A stretch of DNA of 64,000 nt from Nocardioides potassii (GTDB lineage: Bacteria; Actinomycetota; Actinomycetes; Propionibacteriales; Nocardioidaceae), in the NCBI RefSeq assembly GCF_021648885.1, contig NZ_JAKJHZ010000005.1, positions 1 through 64,000 of the forward strand. Reading direction: 5' to 3'. Position numbers and translations under genes: made by a program. The notes below the pieces were generated by a model. That model was not told where the DNA came from. It ran no database searches and saw nothing but the letters and a program-made list of their open reading frames with translations. Shown piece after piece: positions 57,275 through 64,000 of this stretch. Within the stretch, counting starts at the first letter, position 1, and every line of letters starts with the position of its first letter.

Positions 57275-58501
57275 ATGGATCCGGTCCGAAACCCGTACAC
57301 GCCGAACGCCGGCGCGCAGCCGCCTGCGGTTGTGGGTCGCGACGTTCAGTTGCAGACGTTCGAGCTGTTGCTGAAGCGGATGAGCGCCGGACGTACTGAA
57401 CGGTCGATGATCATCACCGGGCTGCGCGGCGTGGGCAAGACAGTGTTGCTCGGACGCTTTCGCAGCAAGGCGCAAGAGCTCGACTGGGTCGTGGTTGAGC
57501 GCGAGGTCTCCAAGCATGACGATGAGAAGTTCCGCCGCCAGATGGTCAGCTCGATCCGAACGGCCCTTTTCGAGATGTCACCCAAGGCGCGGTGGGGGGA
57601 CCGCATGAAGCGCGCGGCCGCCGTCCTCAAGTCTTTCAGCGTGTCGGTCGACCCCACGGGTGCGCTGACGGGCGGAATGGACGTTGATGCGGCTCAAGGG
57701 TTCGCCGACCAGCAGGACCTCCAAGCTGACCTCACCGACTTGCTGGTCGCGGTGGGCGAAGCCGCCAAGGACTCCCGCAAAGGCCTCGTACTACTCTTCG
57801 ATGAGGTGCAGTTCCTCTCCACTGCTCAACTCGAAGCCCTCATCTCGGCGCTGCACAAGACAGTTCAGCGCGCCCTGCCCGTCACCATGGTCGGCGCCGG
57901 GTTGCCGCAGATCGCCGAACTTGCAGGCGACGCCAAGTCGTATTCCGAGCGGCTCTTCAAGTTTCCCAGGATCGGCAACCTCGATGAAGAAGACGCGCGA
58001 GATGCACTCGTCGGGCCGGCTCGAGCCGAAGGCGCCGACTGGGCGGCGGATGCGCTCGACCTCGCCACTGAGGTCACAGGCGGCTACCCGTACTTCCTCC
58101 AGGAGCTCGGCTACGAGGTATGGGGCGTCGCTGAGGGTCCGGTGATCACGCGAGAAGATGTTGAGCTGGCTGTGCCGACGTACGAAGCCAAGCTCGACGA
58201 GTCATTCTTCCGCGTCCGCCTGGATCGAGCGACCGAGATGGAACGCATCTACCTGCGCGCCATGGCTGAACTGGGGCCCGAGCCGCAGAAGGCGCAAGAC
58301 GTTGCGGCTGTCATCGGCCGCAAGTCCACCCAGATGGGTCCTACTCGAGCGCAGCTCATCAACATGGGGTTGCTGTACACCCCGCAGCACGGCTACGCAG
58401 CCTTCACGGTGCCCCACTTCGACAGGTTCATGCTGCGAACCATCCCGGCGCTCATGATGCCGCCAGACAGGGCCGGGAAGAAGAGTCGGAAGGACGGCTG
58501 A
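57275..58501 (+). CDS. AAA-type ATPase (AAA_16-like), possibly acquired
   Basis: 408 residues from ATG 57275 (GTG 57239 would add 12). VVGRD near residue 20, Walker A GLRGVGKT (49-56), Walker B LVLLFDE (D176-E177), a sensor-like region near 211-216 (MVGAGL), and a C-terminal winged-helix-like part (VAAVIGRKSTQMGPTRAQLINMGLLY). This is the AAA_16/Orc1-like layout. Codon use is more relaxed than in neighbours (more A/T third positions), and it stands alone between GH16 and tRNA-Lys, so lateral origin is likely. Function unknown: DNA, phage or toxin-related roles all fit. Confidence 0.8.
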   Translation: MDPVRNPYTPNAGAQPPAVVGRDVQLQTFELLLKRMSAGRTERSMIITGLRGVGKTVLLGRFRSKAQELDWVVVEREVSKHDDEKFRRQMVSSIRTALFEMSPKARWGDRMKRAAAVLKSFSVSVDPTGALTGGMDVDAAQGFADQQDLQADLTDLLVAVGEAAKDSRKGLVLLFDEVQFLSTAQLEALISALHKTVQRALPVTMVGAGLPQIAELAGDAKSYSERLFKFPRIGNLDEEDARDALVGPARAEGADWAADALDLATEVTGGYPYFLQELGYEVWGVAEGPVITREDVELAVPTYEAKLDESFFRVRLDRATEMERIYLRAMAELGPEPQKAQDVAAVIGRKSTQMGPTRAQLINMGLLYTPQHGYAAFTVPHFDRFMLRTIPALMMPPDRAGKKSRKDG

Positions 58502-58653
58502 AAGTCGAATTTAACTGAGGGCGGCCACCCCGCACCGGCGACGCCGTCCTGGACGCCGTGCTGAGGACGTAGATAGTGGGTGCGGGGTCCCTTCCACAGA
58601 TGCGCCGTGTCGTCGTGGGTGGAAGCGATGTGGTCGACGCTCGGTGCACGACG

Positions 58654-58682
58654 AAGGCCCCCGACCATCGGTCGGGGGCCTT
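58654..58682. terminator. Strong terminator near tRNA-Lys
   Basis: Perfect 13-bp stem AAGGCCCCCGACC (58654-58666) with 58670-58682, loop ATC. It ends 7 nt past the tRNA-Lys 3' end on the minus strand and could also stop transcription from the AAA gene. Confidence 0.75.
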
Positions 58683-58689
58683 GCTCGTG

Positions 58690-58762
<73 letters not shown>

Positions 58763-58837
58763 CCGGTGAAGCGAGTGAGACTCTACAGCCCCGGTGACGG
58801 GCAGGCGAAATCGGGATGGACACCACCGGTGGTCGCC

Positions 58838-60406
58838 CTACAGGTCGGCGAGCACGGCCTGGGCGGCGTTGTGGCCCCCGAGCCCGGAGACCGCTCCGCC
58901 GCGGCGGGCGCCCGACCCGCACAGGAACACCGTGTCGTGGTCGGTCTGCACGCCCCACTGCTGGGCCGGGGTCTCGAGGCGGGAGCGGTTCGGCGCCCAC
59001 GGCCAGTCGAGGTCGCCGTGGAAGATGTGGCCGCCGGGCATCGCCAGGTCGCGCTCGACGTCCTGGGGGATCTTCGCCTCGATGCACGGGTTGCCGTCGG
59101 CGTCGCGGGCGAGGCAGTCCTCGATCGGCTCGGCGAGGACGGCGTCCAGCGAGGCGAGGGCGCGTCGTACGGCGACGTCGCGCGCGCCGGGGTCGGCGTC
59201 GAACAGGCCGGCCGGGACGTGGAGGCCGAAGTAGGTCAACGTGTGCGCCGAGCCGGCCCGGTCGCCCAGGATGGAGGGGTCGGTGAGGCTGTGGCAGTAG
59301 ACCTCGCCCGGCAGCGGGTCGGGCACCTGCCCCGAGGCAGCGGCGTCGTACGCCCGCTCGAGCTGGGTGTAGTCCTCGGCGAGGTGCAGCGTGCCGGCGA
59401 ACGCGACCTCCGGGTCCGCGCCGGACCGCAGTGCCGGGAGCCGGTCGAGGAGGACGTTGATCTTCAGCTGGGAGCCGACCGGCTTGGTCTCGGCCTCCTC
59501 GCCGTCCCCGAGCAGGATCCGCAGCACCCACGGGGCGACGCCGGAGAGGACCCGGCGACCGGTCACGGAGTGCTGCCCGTGGCCGTCGTGCCAGACGACC
59601 TCGGCGCCGTCCAGGCCGGGGTGGATGGCGCTCACCCCTGCCCCGGTGACGATCTCGGCGCCGGCCTCGACGGCCGCACGTGCGAGGGCGTCGGTGACAG
59701 CACCCATCCCGCCGATCGGCACCCGCCACTCACCGGTGCCGTTGCCGACCAGGTGGTAGAGGAAGCAGCGGTTCTGGACCAGGGACGAGTCGTCCAGCGA
59801 GGCGAACGTCCCGATCAGGGCGTCGGTCGCCACGACGCCGCGGACCGTGTCGTCGGCGAAGCGCTCGGTGATGGTGCGACCCAGCGGCTGCTCCACGAGG
59901 TCGGCCCACGTGCCAGCGTCGACCCGCGCGCGCACGTCGCGCTCGAGGGGCAGCGGCTGCATGAGGGTCGGCGCCACGACCTCGGCCAGCCGGCCGACCT
60001 CGGCGTAGAACGCCTGCCAGGCGGCGTACTCCTCGTCCCCGCCGGTGAGCTCGCGGAAGGACGCGCGCGTCGCCTGGCCCTCGGGGCGCTCGACGAGCAG
60101 GCCGCCGGCGCGCTCGCCGCGCATCCAAGGGGTGTACGACGCCGTGGTGCGGGAGGCGAGCCGGACGTCGAGGCCGAGGTCGGCCATGAGCTGCTCGGGC
60201 ATCAGGCTGACGAGGTAGGAGTAGCGGGAGAGCCGCGCCGGGTGGCCGGAGAACGGCTCGACGGACACGGCCGCGCCACCCGTGTGGCCGAGCCGCTCGA
60301 GGACCACGACCGAGAGGCCGGCACGCGCGAGGTAGGCGGCGCTGACGAGGGCGTTGTGACCGCCGCCGACCACGACGACGTCATAGCTGCTCCTGCCGGT
60401 GCTCAT
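58838..60406 (-). CDS. Phytoene-desaturase-like FAD oxidoreductase
   Basis: 522 residues. Dinucleotide-binding VVVVGGGHNALVSAAYLARAGLSVVVLE at the N-terminus, RLGHTGGAAVS after it, and C-terminal CGSGARRGGAVSGLGGHNAAQAVL. This is the CrtI-like NAD(P)/FAD-dependent oxidoreductase family; without carotenoid genes nearby the substrate is unknown. ATG 60406 is chosen because TACGTT ends 6 nt upstream (minus strand) and the longer frame runs into the divergent UspA gene. Confidence 0.88.
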   Translation of the reverse strand: MSTGRSSYDVVVVGGGHNALVSAAYLARAGLSVVVLERLGHTGGAAVSVEPFSGHPARLSRYSYLVSLMPEQLMADLGLDVRLASRTTASYTPWMRGERAGGLLVERPEGQATRASFRELTGGDEEYAAWQAFYAEVGRLAEVVAPTLMQPLPLERDVRARVDAGTWADLVEQPLGRTITERFADDTVRGVVATDALIGTFASLDDSSLVQNRCFLYHLVGNGTGEWRVPIGGMGAVTDALARAAVEAGAEIVTGAGVSAIHPGLDGAEVVWHDGHGQHSVTGRRVLSGVAPWVLRILLGDGEEAETKPVGSQLKINVLLDRLPALRSGADPEVAFAGTLHLAEDYTQLERAYDAAASGQVPDPLPGEVYCHSLTDPSILGDRAGSAHTLTYFGLHVPAGLFDADPGARDVAVRRALASLDAVLAEPIEDCLARDADGNPCIEAKIPQDVERDLAMPGGHIFHGDLDWPWAPNRSRLETPAQQWGVQTDHDTVFLCGSGARRGGAVSGLGGHNAAQAVLADL

Positions 60407-60543
60407 CGGGTCAACGTAGTACGACGTCGTGGGGTCGGGGCCCTTCGGCGCACCGCGTCGGGTCCAACGGCCCTGCCCGTCGGCCCGGCGCCGGTGAAGA
60501 GTGGTGGCACGGACCCACCAGCAGACGAGATCGAGGAGGAGAC

Positions 60544-61455
60544 ATGAACGGCACGGACGCACAGGTCGTCGTCGGGGTAGGCACGGAGGACATGCGGGCC
60601 GCCCTCGCGGTGGCAGCGGAGGAGGCGGTGCGCGCGCGGTGCGGCCTGCACCTGGTGCGCGCGGTGCACGTCCCGGCCGTCTCGGCAGAGACGCTCCTCG
60701 TGCTGCCGGAGGTCGAGGACCACAGCAGGGTGCTCCTGGCGGCCGCCGTCGAGCAGGCCGAGGAGCTCGTGAAGGGTGCCGTTCCGGTGACGCAACGGCT
60801 CGTGGTGCGGGCGCCCGTGCCCGCGCTCGTCGACGCTGGTCAGGGCGCGCGGATGGTCGTGCTCGCCCACCGGCGGATGTCCCGGGCCGCCCGCCTCGTG
60901 GAGCGGAGCGTGACGAACGCGGTCGCCACCCGCCTCGAGGTCCCGGTCGTCGCGGTGCCCAGCGGCTGGCAGCGGTCCGGGTCGCCGCTGGTGGTGGCGG
61001 GCATCGACGAGGCCGACCGCGCCGAGGACGTGCTGCGCGCGGCCATCGGCGAGGCCCGGGCGCGGGGTGCCTCCCTGCGGCTCGTGCACTCCTTCGCCGT
61101 CCCGGCGGTCTACGAGGACCTGCTGGTCGGCGCCGGAGAGGTACGACGTTGGGAGGAGCGCGGCCGGGCAGAGTTGTGCGCCGCGGTCGACCGCCTCGGC
61201 GATGCGTCCGTCGCGACCGAGGCGGAGGTGGTGGTCCGCTCGGGCCGTGCCGCCGACGTGCTGCTCGCCGAGGCGGCCGACGCGGACCTGCTGGTCCTGG
61301 GGCGCCACGACCCCCTCGTGCCGATCGGGTCGCACCTCGGTCCGGTCGTGCGGGCCGTCCTGCGCGATGCGCCGTGCCCGGTCCTGCTCATCACGCCTCG
61401 TGGGACGCGGCGGCAGGACCGATCGCTCGCCGTCAGCGGTCGCGGCGCCTACTGA
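60544..61455 (+). CDS. Two-domain universal stress protein (UspA)
   Basis: 303 residues, two tandem Usp domains (about 6-141 and 147-290). VVVGVGTEDMRAALAVAAEEAV and, in the second half, VVAGIDEADRAEDVLRAAIGEA begin each domain. The ATP-binding G-x2-G-x9-G(S/T) motif is not clear in either, so it may be a non-ATP-binding type. GAGGAGGAGA is upstream of ATG 60544. Divergent from the CrtI-like gene. Stress-related role inferred from the family. Confidence 0.9.
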   Translation: MNGTDAQVVVGVGTEDMRAALAVAAEEAVRARCGLHLVRAVHVPAVSAETLLVLPEVEDHSRVLLAAAVEQAEELVKGAVPVTQRLVVRAPVPALVDAGQGARMVVLAHRRMSRAARLVERSVTNAVATRLEVPVVAVPSGWQRSGSPLVVAGIDEADRAEDVLRAAIGEARARGASLRLVHSFAVPAVYEDLLVGAGEVRRWEERGRAELCAAVDRLGDASVATEAEVVVRSGRAADVLLAEAADADLLVLGRHDPLVPIGSHLGPVVRAVLRDAPCPVLLITPRGTRRQDRSLAVSGRGAY

Positions 61456-61504
61456 CCGACCGACCCCTCGCCCGATCGGGCGTAGGACGCCTCCCCGCGC
61501 CCCG

Positions 61505-61510
61505 TAGTGT
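61505..61510 (+). promoter_or_regulatory. -10 box TAGTGT, leaderless promoter
   Basis: TAGTGT ends 7 nt before the FUSC-family ATG at 61518. Confidence 0.5.
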
Positions 61511-61517
61511 CGAGCGG

Positions 61518-62651
61518 ATGGGAGGGTTCGAGATGGAGAAGGTGAGGACCTGGGTCGACGACCGGCTCAGCGACCCGATCTGGTGGAACGACTGCCTGCA
61601 GCTCGCCAAGACGGTGCTCGCGGCCGTGGCGGCCTGGGTCATCGCGGCAAGCGTGCTGGACCTGCCGCAGCCGTTCCTGGCGCCGTGGTCGGCGCTGCTC
61701 GTGGTGCACGCCACGGTCTACCGGACGTTCTCGAAGGGCGCGCAGCAGGTCGCCGCGACGGTGGTGGCGGTGCTGCTCGCGACGGCCGTGGGGGAGTGGC
61801 TCGGGCTCACGACCGGGTCGATGGCCCTGCTGCTCGCGGTCGCGCTGCTGCTGGGGTCGGTGCCGTGGCTGGGCGCCGAGGCCACGACGATCGCCGCCAC
61901 CGGCGTGGTGGTGCTGGCGACCGGCTTCGACGACGACGTGATGCTGGTGTCGCGGCTGCTCGACACCGCGATCGGCGTCGCCGTCGGGCTGCTGGTCAAC
62001 GTCATCGTGTGGCCCCCGCTGCGTCGTCGTACGGCTGCCAAGGCGCTCGACCGCATCGACGACGGCATCGGTGAGCTCCTCATCGACATGGCGGGCGGGC
62101 TCGGCGACGGCTGCCAGGACGAGGACATCACCGCGTGGATCGACCGCACCCGCGACCTCGACGAGGACCTCGACCAGGCGTGGGCGCTCGTGCGTCAGGC
62201 GCAGGAGAGCGCCCGCATGAACCCGCGCCGCTCGGCCCGCCCGATGAAGAACCCGGAGCACTGGCACGAGCTGCTGCGCCGGATGGAGCAGGCCATCGCG
62301 GAGACGCGCAGCCTGGCCCGCACCCTCGGCGGGCAGAGCGCGCACCGGGAGACGTGGGGCGAGGCGTTCGCGACCCCGTGGATAAAGATGCTCGGCGACG
62401 CGGGCCGCGCGGCGTCGGAGGCCGACCCGGGCGGGCTGCTGGACGTACGGCGCAGGCTCGTCGAGCTCAGTGAGGAGATGCGGGCGACCGAGAGGTCTCC
62501 GGAGTGGCCGATCTACGGCGCCCTCATCATCAACCTGCGCAACATCATCGACGCCATGGACGTGGTCGCCGAGGCGAACCCGATCGGTGCACCGCCGCTC
62601 CCGATCCACCTCCCGCAGCGTCGGTCGGCCGTGCCGAGGGAGAGCGCTTGA
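61518..62651 (+). CDS. FUSC/aromatic acid exporter-type membrane protein
   Basis: 377 residues. N-terminal half has about six hydrophobic segments in pairs (LAKTVLAAVAAWVIAASVL, VAATVVAVLLATAVG, ALLLAVALLLGSVPWL, TTIAATGVVVLATG, LLDTAIGVAVGLLVNVIVW), then a cytosolic helical domain of about 200 residues. This is the FUSC/ArAE layout used for efflux of aromatic acids or other small molecules. ATG 61518 fits the TAGTGT promoter. A MerR-type operator begins 2 nt after its stop. Confidence 0.85.
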   Translation: MGGFEMEKVRTWVDDRLSDPIWWNDCLQLAKTVLAAVAAWVIAASVLDLPQPFLAPWSALLVVHATVYRTFSKGAQQVAATVVAVLLATAVGEWLGLTTGSMALLLAVALLLGSVPWLGAEATTIAATGVVVLATGFDDDVMLVSRLLDTAIGVAVGLLVNVIVWPPLRRRTAAKALDRIDDGIGELLIDMAGGLGDGCQDEDITAWIDRTRDLDEDLDQAWALVRQAQESARMNPRRSARPMKNPEHWHELLRRMEQAIAETRSLARTLGGQSAHRETWGEAFATPWIKMLGDAGRAASEADPGGLLDVRRRLVELSEEMRATERSPEWPIYGALIINLRNIIDAMDVVAEANPIGAPPLPIHLPQRRSAVPRESA

Positions 62652-62652
62652 C

Positions 62653-62669
62653 CTTGACCTCGGGTCAAG
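62653..62669. promoter_or_regulatory. MerR-type operator palindrome
   Basis: Perfect 17-bp CTTGACC-TCG-GGTCAAG, preceded by a second TTGACC (62649-62654). Size and composition match MerR-family operators. It lies 52 nt before the MerR-PP2C ATG, so autoregulation is expected. Confidence 0.7.
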
Positions 62670-62721
62670 CCGGATGGTCGTCTCGCCGGCGACGCCAGGT
62701 CCCGGTCACGAGAGGACGACG

Positions 62722-63783
62722 ATGCTGACGATCGGCGAGTTCGCGCGGGCGACCGGCCTGACGGCCAAGGCGCTGCGGTTGTACGACGACCTGGGGCTGC
62801 TGGCCCCCGCGGACGTGGACGCGCACACCGGCTACCGGCGCTACACGGCGGACCAGGTGAACCGGGCGCGTCTGGTCGCCCGGCTGCGGTCGGTGGGGGT
62901 GCCGCTGCGGCGCATCGCCACGATCGTCGGCCTGGACGACCGCGAGGCCGCAGCGGCCGAGCTGCTGTCGTACTGGCGCCAGGTCGAGGCCGACACCGCG
63001 TCGTCGCGCCACGTCGTCGCCGCTCTCGTGTCAGAGATGAGAGGACACGACATGCACCCCACCGCCACCCACCACCCGGCTCCCCGCTCGGCGCACCGCG
63101 CCGGCCGGGGCGGACGATCCCTCGACCTCGACCGGGTCCACCCGCGCGAGCACCGCGTCGCCGCGCAGGTCACCGGTCAGCGGGTCTTCGCCGTCGCAGA
63201 CGGCTACGGCGAGGACGGCGCCGCCGACGCGGCACTCGAGGCGCTCGCGAGCCTCGACGGCGCGGAGCAGGTCGCCGACCCGCTGGGCGCGCTCGACGCG
63301 ACCGTCACTCGCGCGGCCGAGGCCGTCGCCGCCCGCGGCGTGGACGCGGGAGGCACGACGCTGACCGCGTTGCTCCTGGCCGGCGACCGGGCCCTCGTCG
63401 CCCACGTCGGTGACTCGCGGGCGTACGTCGTCCGCGACGGCAGCCTGGAGCGGCTCACCCGCGACCACACGGTCGTCCAGTCGCTCATCGACGAGGGGAG
63501 GCTCACCGCCGACGAGGCGCGCTCGGACCCCGACCGCAACCTGCTCAACCGCGCGCTCGCCCCGGGGGCGCCGGCGGCGCCGGACCTGTCGGTCCGTCAG
63601 CTGCACGCGGGCGACCGGTTCGTCCTCACCACGGACGGCGTGCACAGCGTCCTCGAGCCGCGTCGGCTCGCCGAGCTGCTGCTCGCCCCGGGGACGCCCG
63701 AGGAGGTGACGCACGCCGTCGAGGCGGCGGTGCTCGCTGCCGGGGCGCCCGACAACTACGGCGTCGTGGTCGTCGACGTGTAG
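62722..63783 (+). CDS. MerR transcriptional regulator fused to PP2C-like phosphatase
   Basis: 353 residues. Residues 1-105: MerR winged helix and dimer coil (LTIGEFARATGLTAKALRLYDDLGLLAPA, HTGYRRYTADQVNRARLVARLRSVGVPLRRIATIVGL). Residues about 130-353: PP2C domain with ADGYG (Asp160), GGTTLTALLL, HVGDSRAYVV, LTTDGVHSVL (Asp305) and PDNYGVVVV (Asp344). The usual N-terminal R-x2-N-E-D motif is replaced by REHRVA, so two metal ligands are missing. ATG 62722 follows AGAGGA; the longer frame overlaps the previous gene. The PP2C part takes the place of the usual MerR ligand domain. Confidence 0.85.
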   Translation: MLTIGEFARATGLTAKALRLYDDLGLLAPADVDAHTGYRRYTADQVNRARLVARLRSVGVPLRRIATIVGLDDREAAAAELLSYWRQVEADTASSRHVVAALVSEMRGHDMHPTATHHPAPRSAHRAGRGGRSLDLDRVHPREHRVAAQVTGQRVFAVADGYGEDGAADAALEALASLDGAEQVADPLGALDATVTRAAEAVAARGVDAGGTTLTALLLAGDRALVAHVGDSRAYVVRDGSLERLTRDHTVVQSLIDEGRLTADEARSDPDRNLLNRALAPGAPAAPDLSVRQLHAGDRFVLTTDGVHSVLEPRRLAELLLAPGTPEEVTHAVEAAVLAAGAPDNYGVVVVDV

Positions 63784-63808
63784 GCCGGCCGGATCCCCGC
63801 AAATAGCT

Positions 63809-63838
63809 CGAGGCCCTGACCAGTCGGTCAGGGCCTCG
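63809..63838. terminator. Terminator between MerR-PP2C and tRNA-His
   Basis: Perfect 13-bp stem CGAGGCCCTGACC (63809-63821) with 63826-63838, loop AGTC. It can serve both strands. Confidence 0.75.
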
Positions 63839-63847
63839 CGCTGTTGG

Positions 63848-63921
63848 GGTGAGTAACGGGACTCGAACCCGCGACATCCGCCACCACAAGGCGGCGCTCT
63901 ACCAGCTGAGCTATACCCACC
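63848..63921 (-). tRNA. tRNA-His (GUG)
   Basis: Cloverleaf on the minus strand: acceptor GTGGGTA/TACTCAC with one G-U pair, D arm GCTC/GAGC, anticodon stem CCGCC/GGCGG with loop TTGTGGT (anticodon GUG), T arm GCGGG/CCCGT. The extra G(-1) at 63921 pairs with C73, the histidine hallmark. Confidence 0.95.
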
Positions 63922-64000
63922 ATGCCTGCTCGATCGTCACCGGTTGCCCGGGGCGTCGAGGACGACGTGAAGTGTAGGGCAATCAGTGGCCGGAGCTGGA

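Overview
The window is a high-GC (roughly 70 percent) chromosomal segment from an actinobacterium. Frequent GTG starts, many TANNNT -10 boxes placed 5 to 8 nt before a start codon with no Shine-Dalgarno (leaderless genes), a mec-cysO-cysM sulfur module, DUF3048, DUF3039, DUF2017, DUF3152 and GPGG-motif families, and DUF222/HNH genes with short palindromic repeats all point to the Nocardioidaceae (Nocardioides-like). The species call is inference; no rRNA lies in the window.

Layout. 1-13.2 kb: DUF3048 lipoprotein, TetR regulator, YqgE/AlgH protein, a DUF3039-helicase pair, an IclR and an Lrp/AsnC regulator flanking hppD, an MFS-MarR pair, and a divergent lysE/lysG pair. 13.2-29.8 kb: pncA, pncB, clpS, DUF2017, mec-cysO-cysM, murI, an MBL hydrolase, rph and rdgB. 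This follows the mycobacterial order pncB-clpS-...-rdgB, interrupted by a NUDIX-DUF429 fusion plus an MFS gene, by a 4.4-kb accessory block (DUF222/HNH nuclease, REP-like repeats, a 5'-truncated RTX gene, a zincin, a phosphodiesterase), and by a two-component system. 29.8-37.3 kb: a tRNA with UAG anticodon, bcp, a NiCoT nickel/cobalt transporter behind a Nur-like box, DUF3618, a GroES-like protein, a flavin monooxygenase, an acyltransferase, a GPGG small membrane protein, an amidase, an alpha/beta hydrolase and a DJ-1 protein.

37.3-55.7 kb is the most coherent system: a GntR repressor with multiple operator half-sites, iron-dependent alcohol dehydrogenase, aldehyde dehydrogenase, a complete ABC importer (lipoprotein, two permeases, two different ATPases, one lacking the H-loop histidine), a ROK regulator, then a 2141-residue secreted protein with ThuA, glucose/sorbosone dehydrogenase, PKD, CBM6-like, two DUF1349-like, Ig-like and FIMAH-like domains, and a CopC-like protein. 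It looks like an uptake and oxidation locus for a sugar or polyol, part of the chemistry being outside the cell.

55.7-64 kb: a GH16 glycosidase, an AAA ATPase with less GC-rich sequence next to tRNA-Lys, a phytoene-desaturase-like oxidoreductase, a UspA protein, a FUSC-type membrane protein, a MerR-PP2C fusion regulator behind a perfect MerR-type palindrome, and tRNA-His. Positions were read by eye; alignments and structure predictions were not run.
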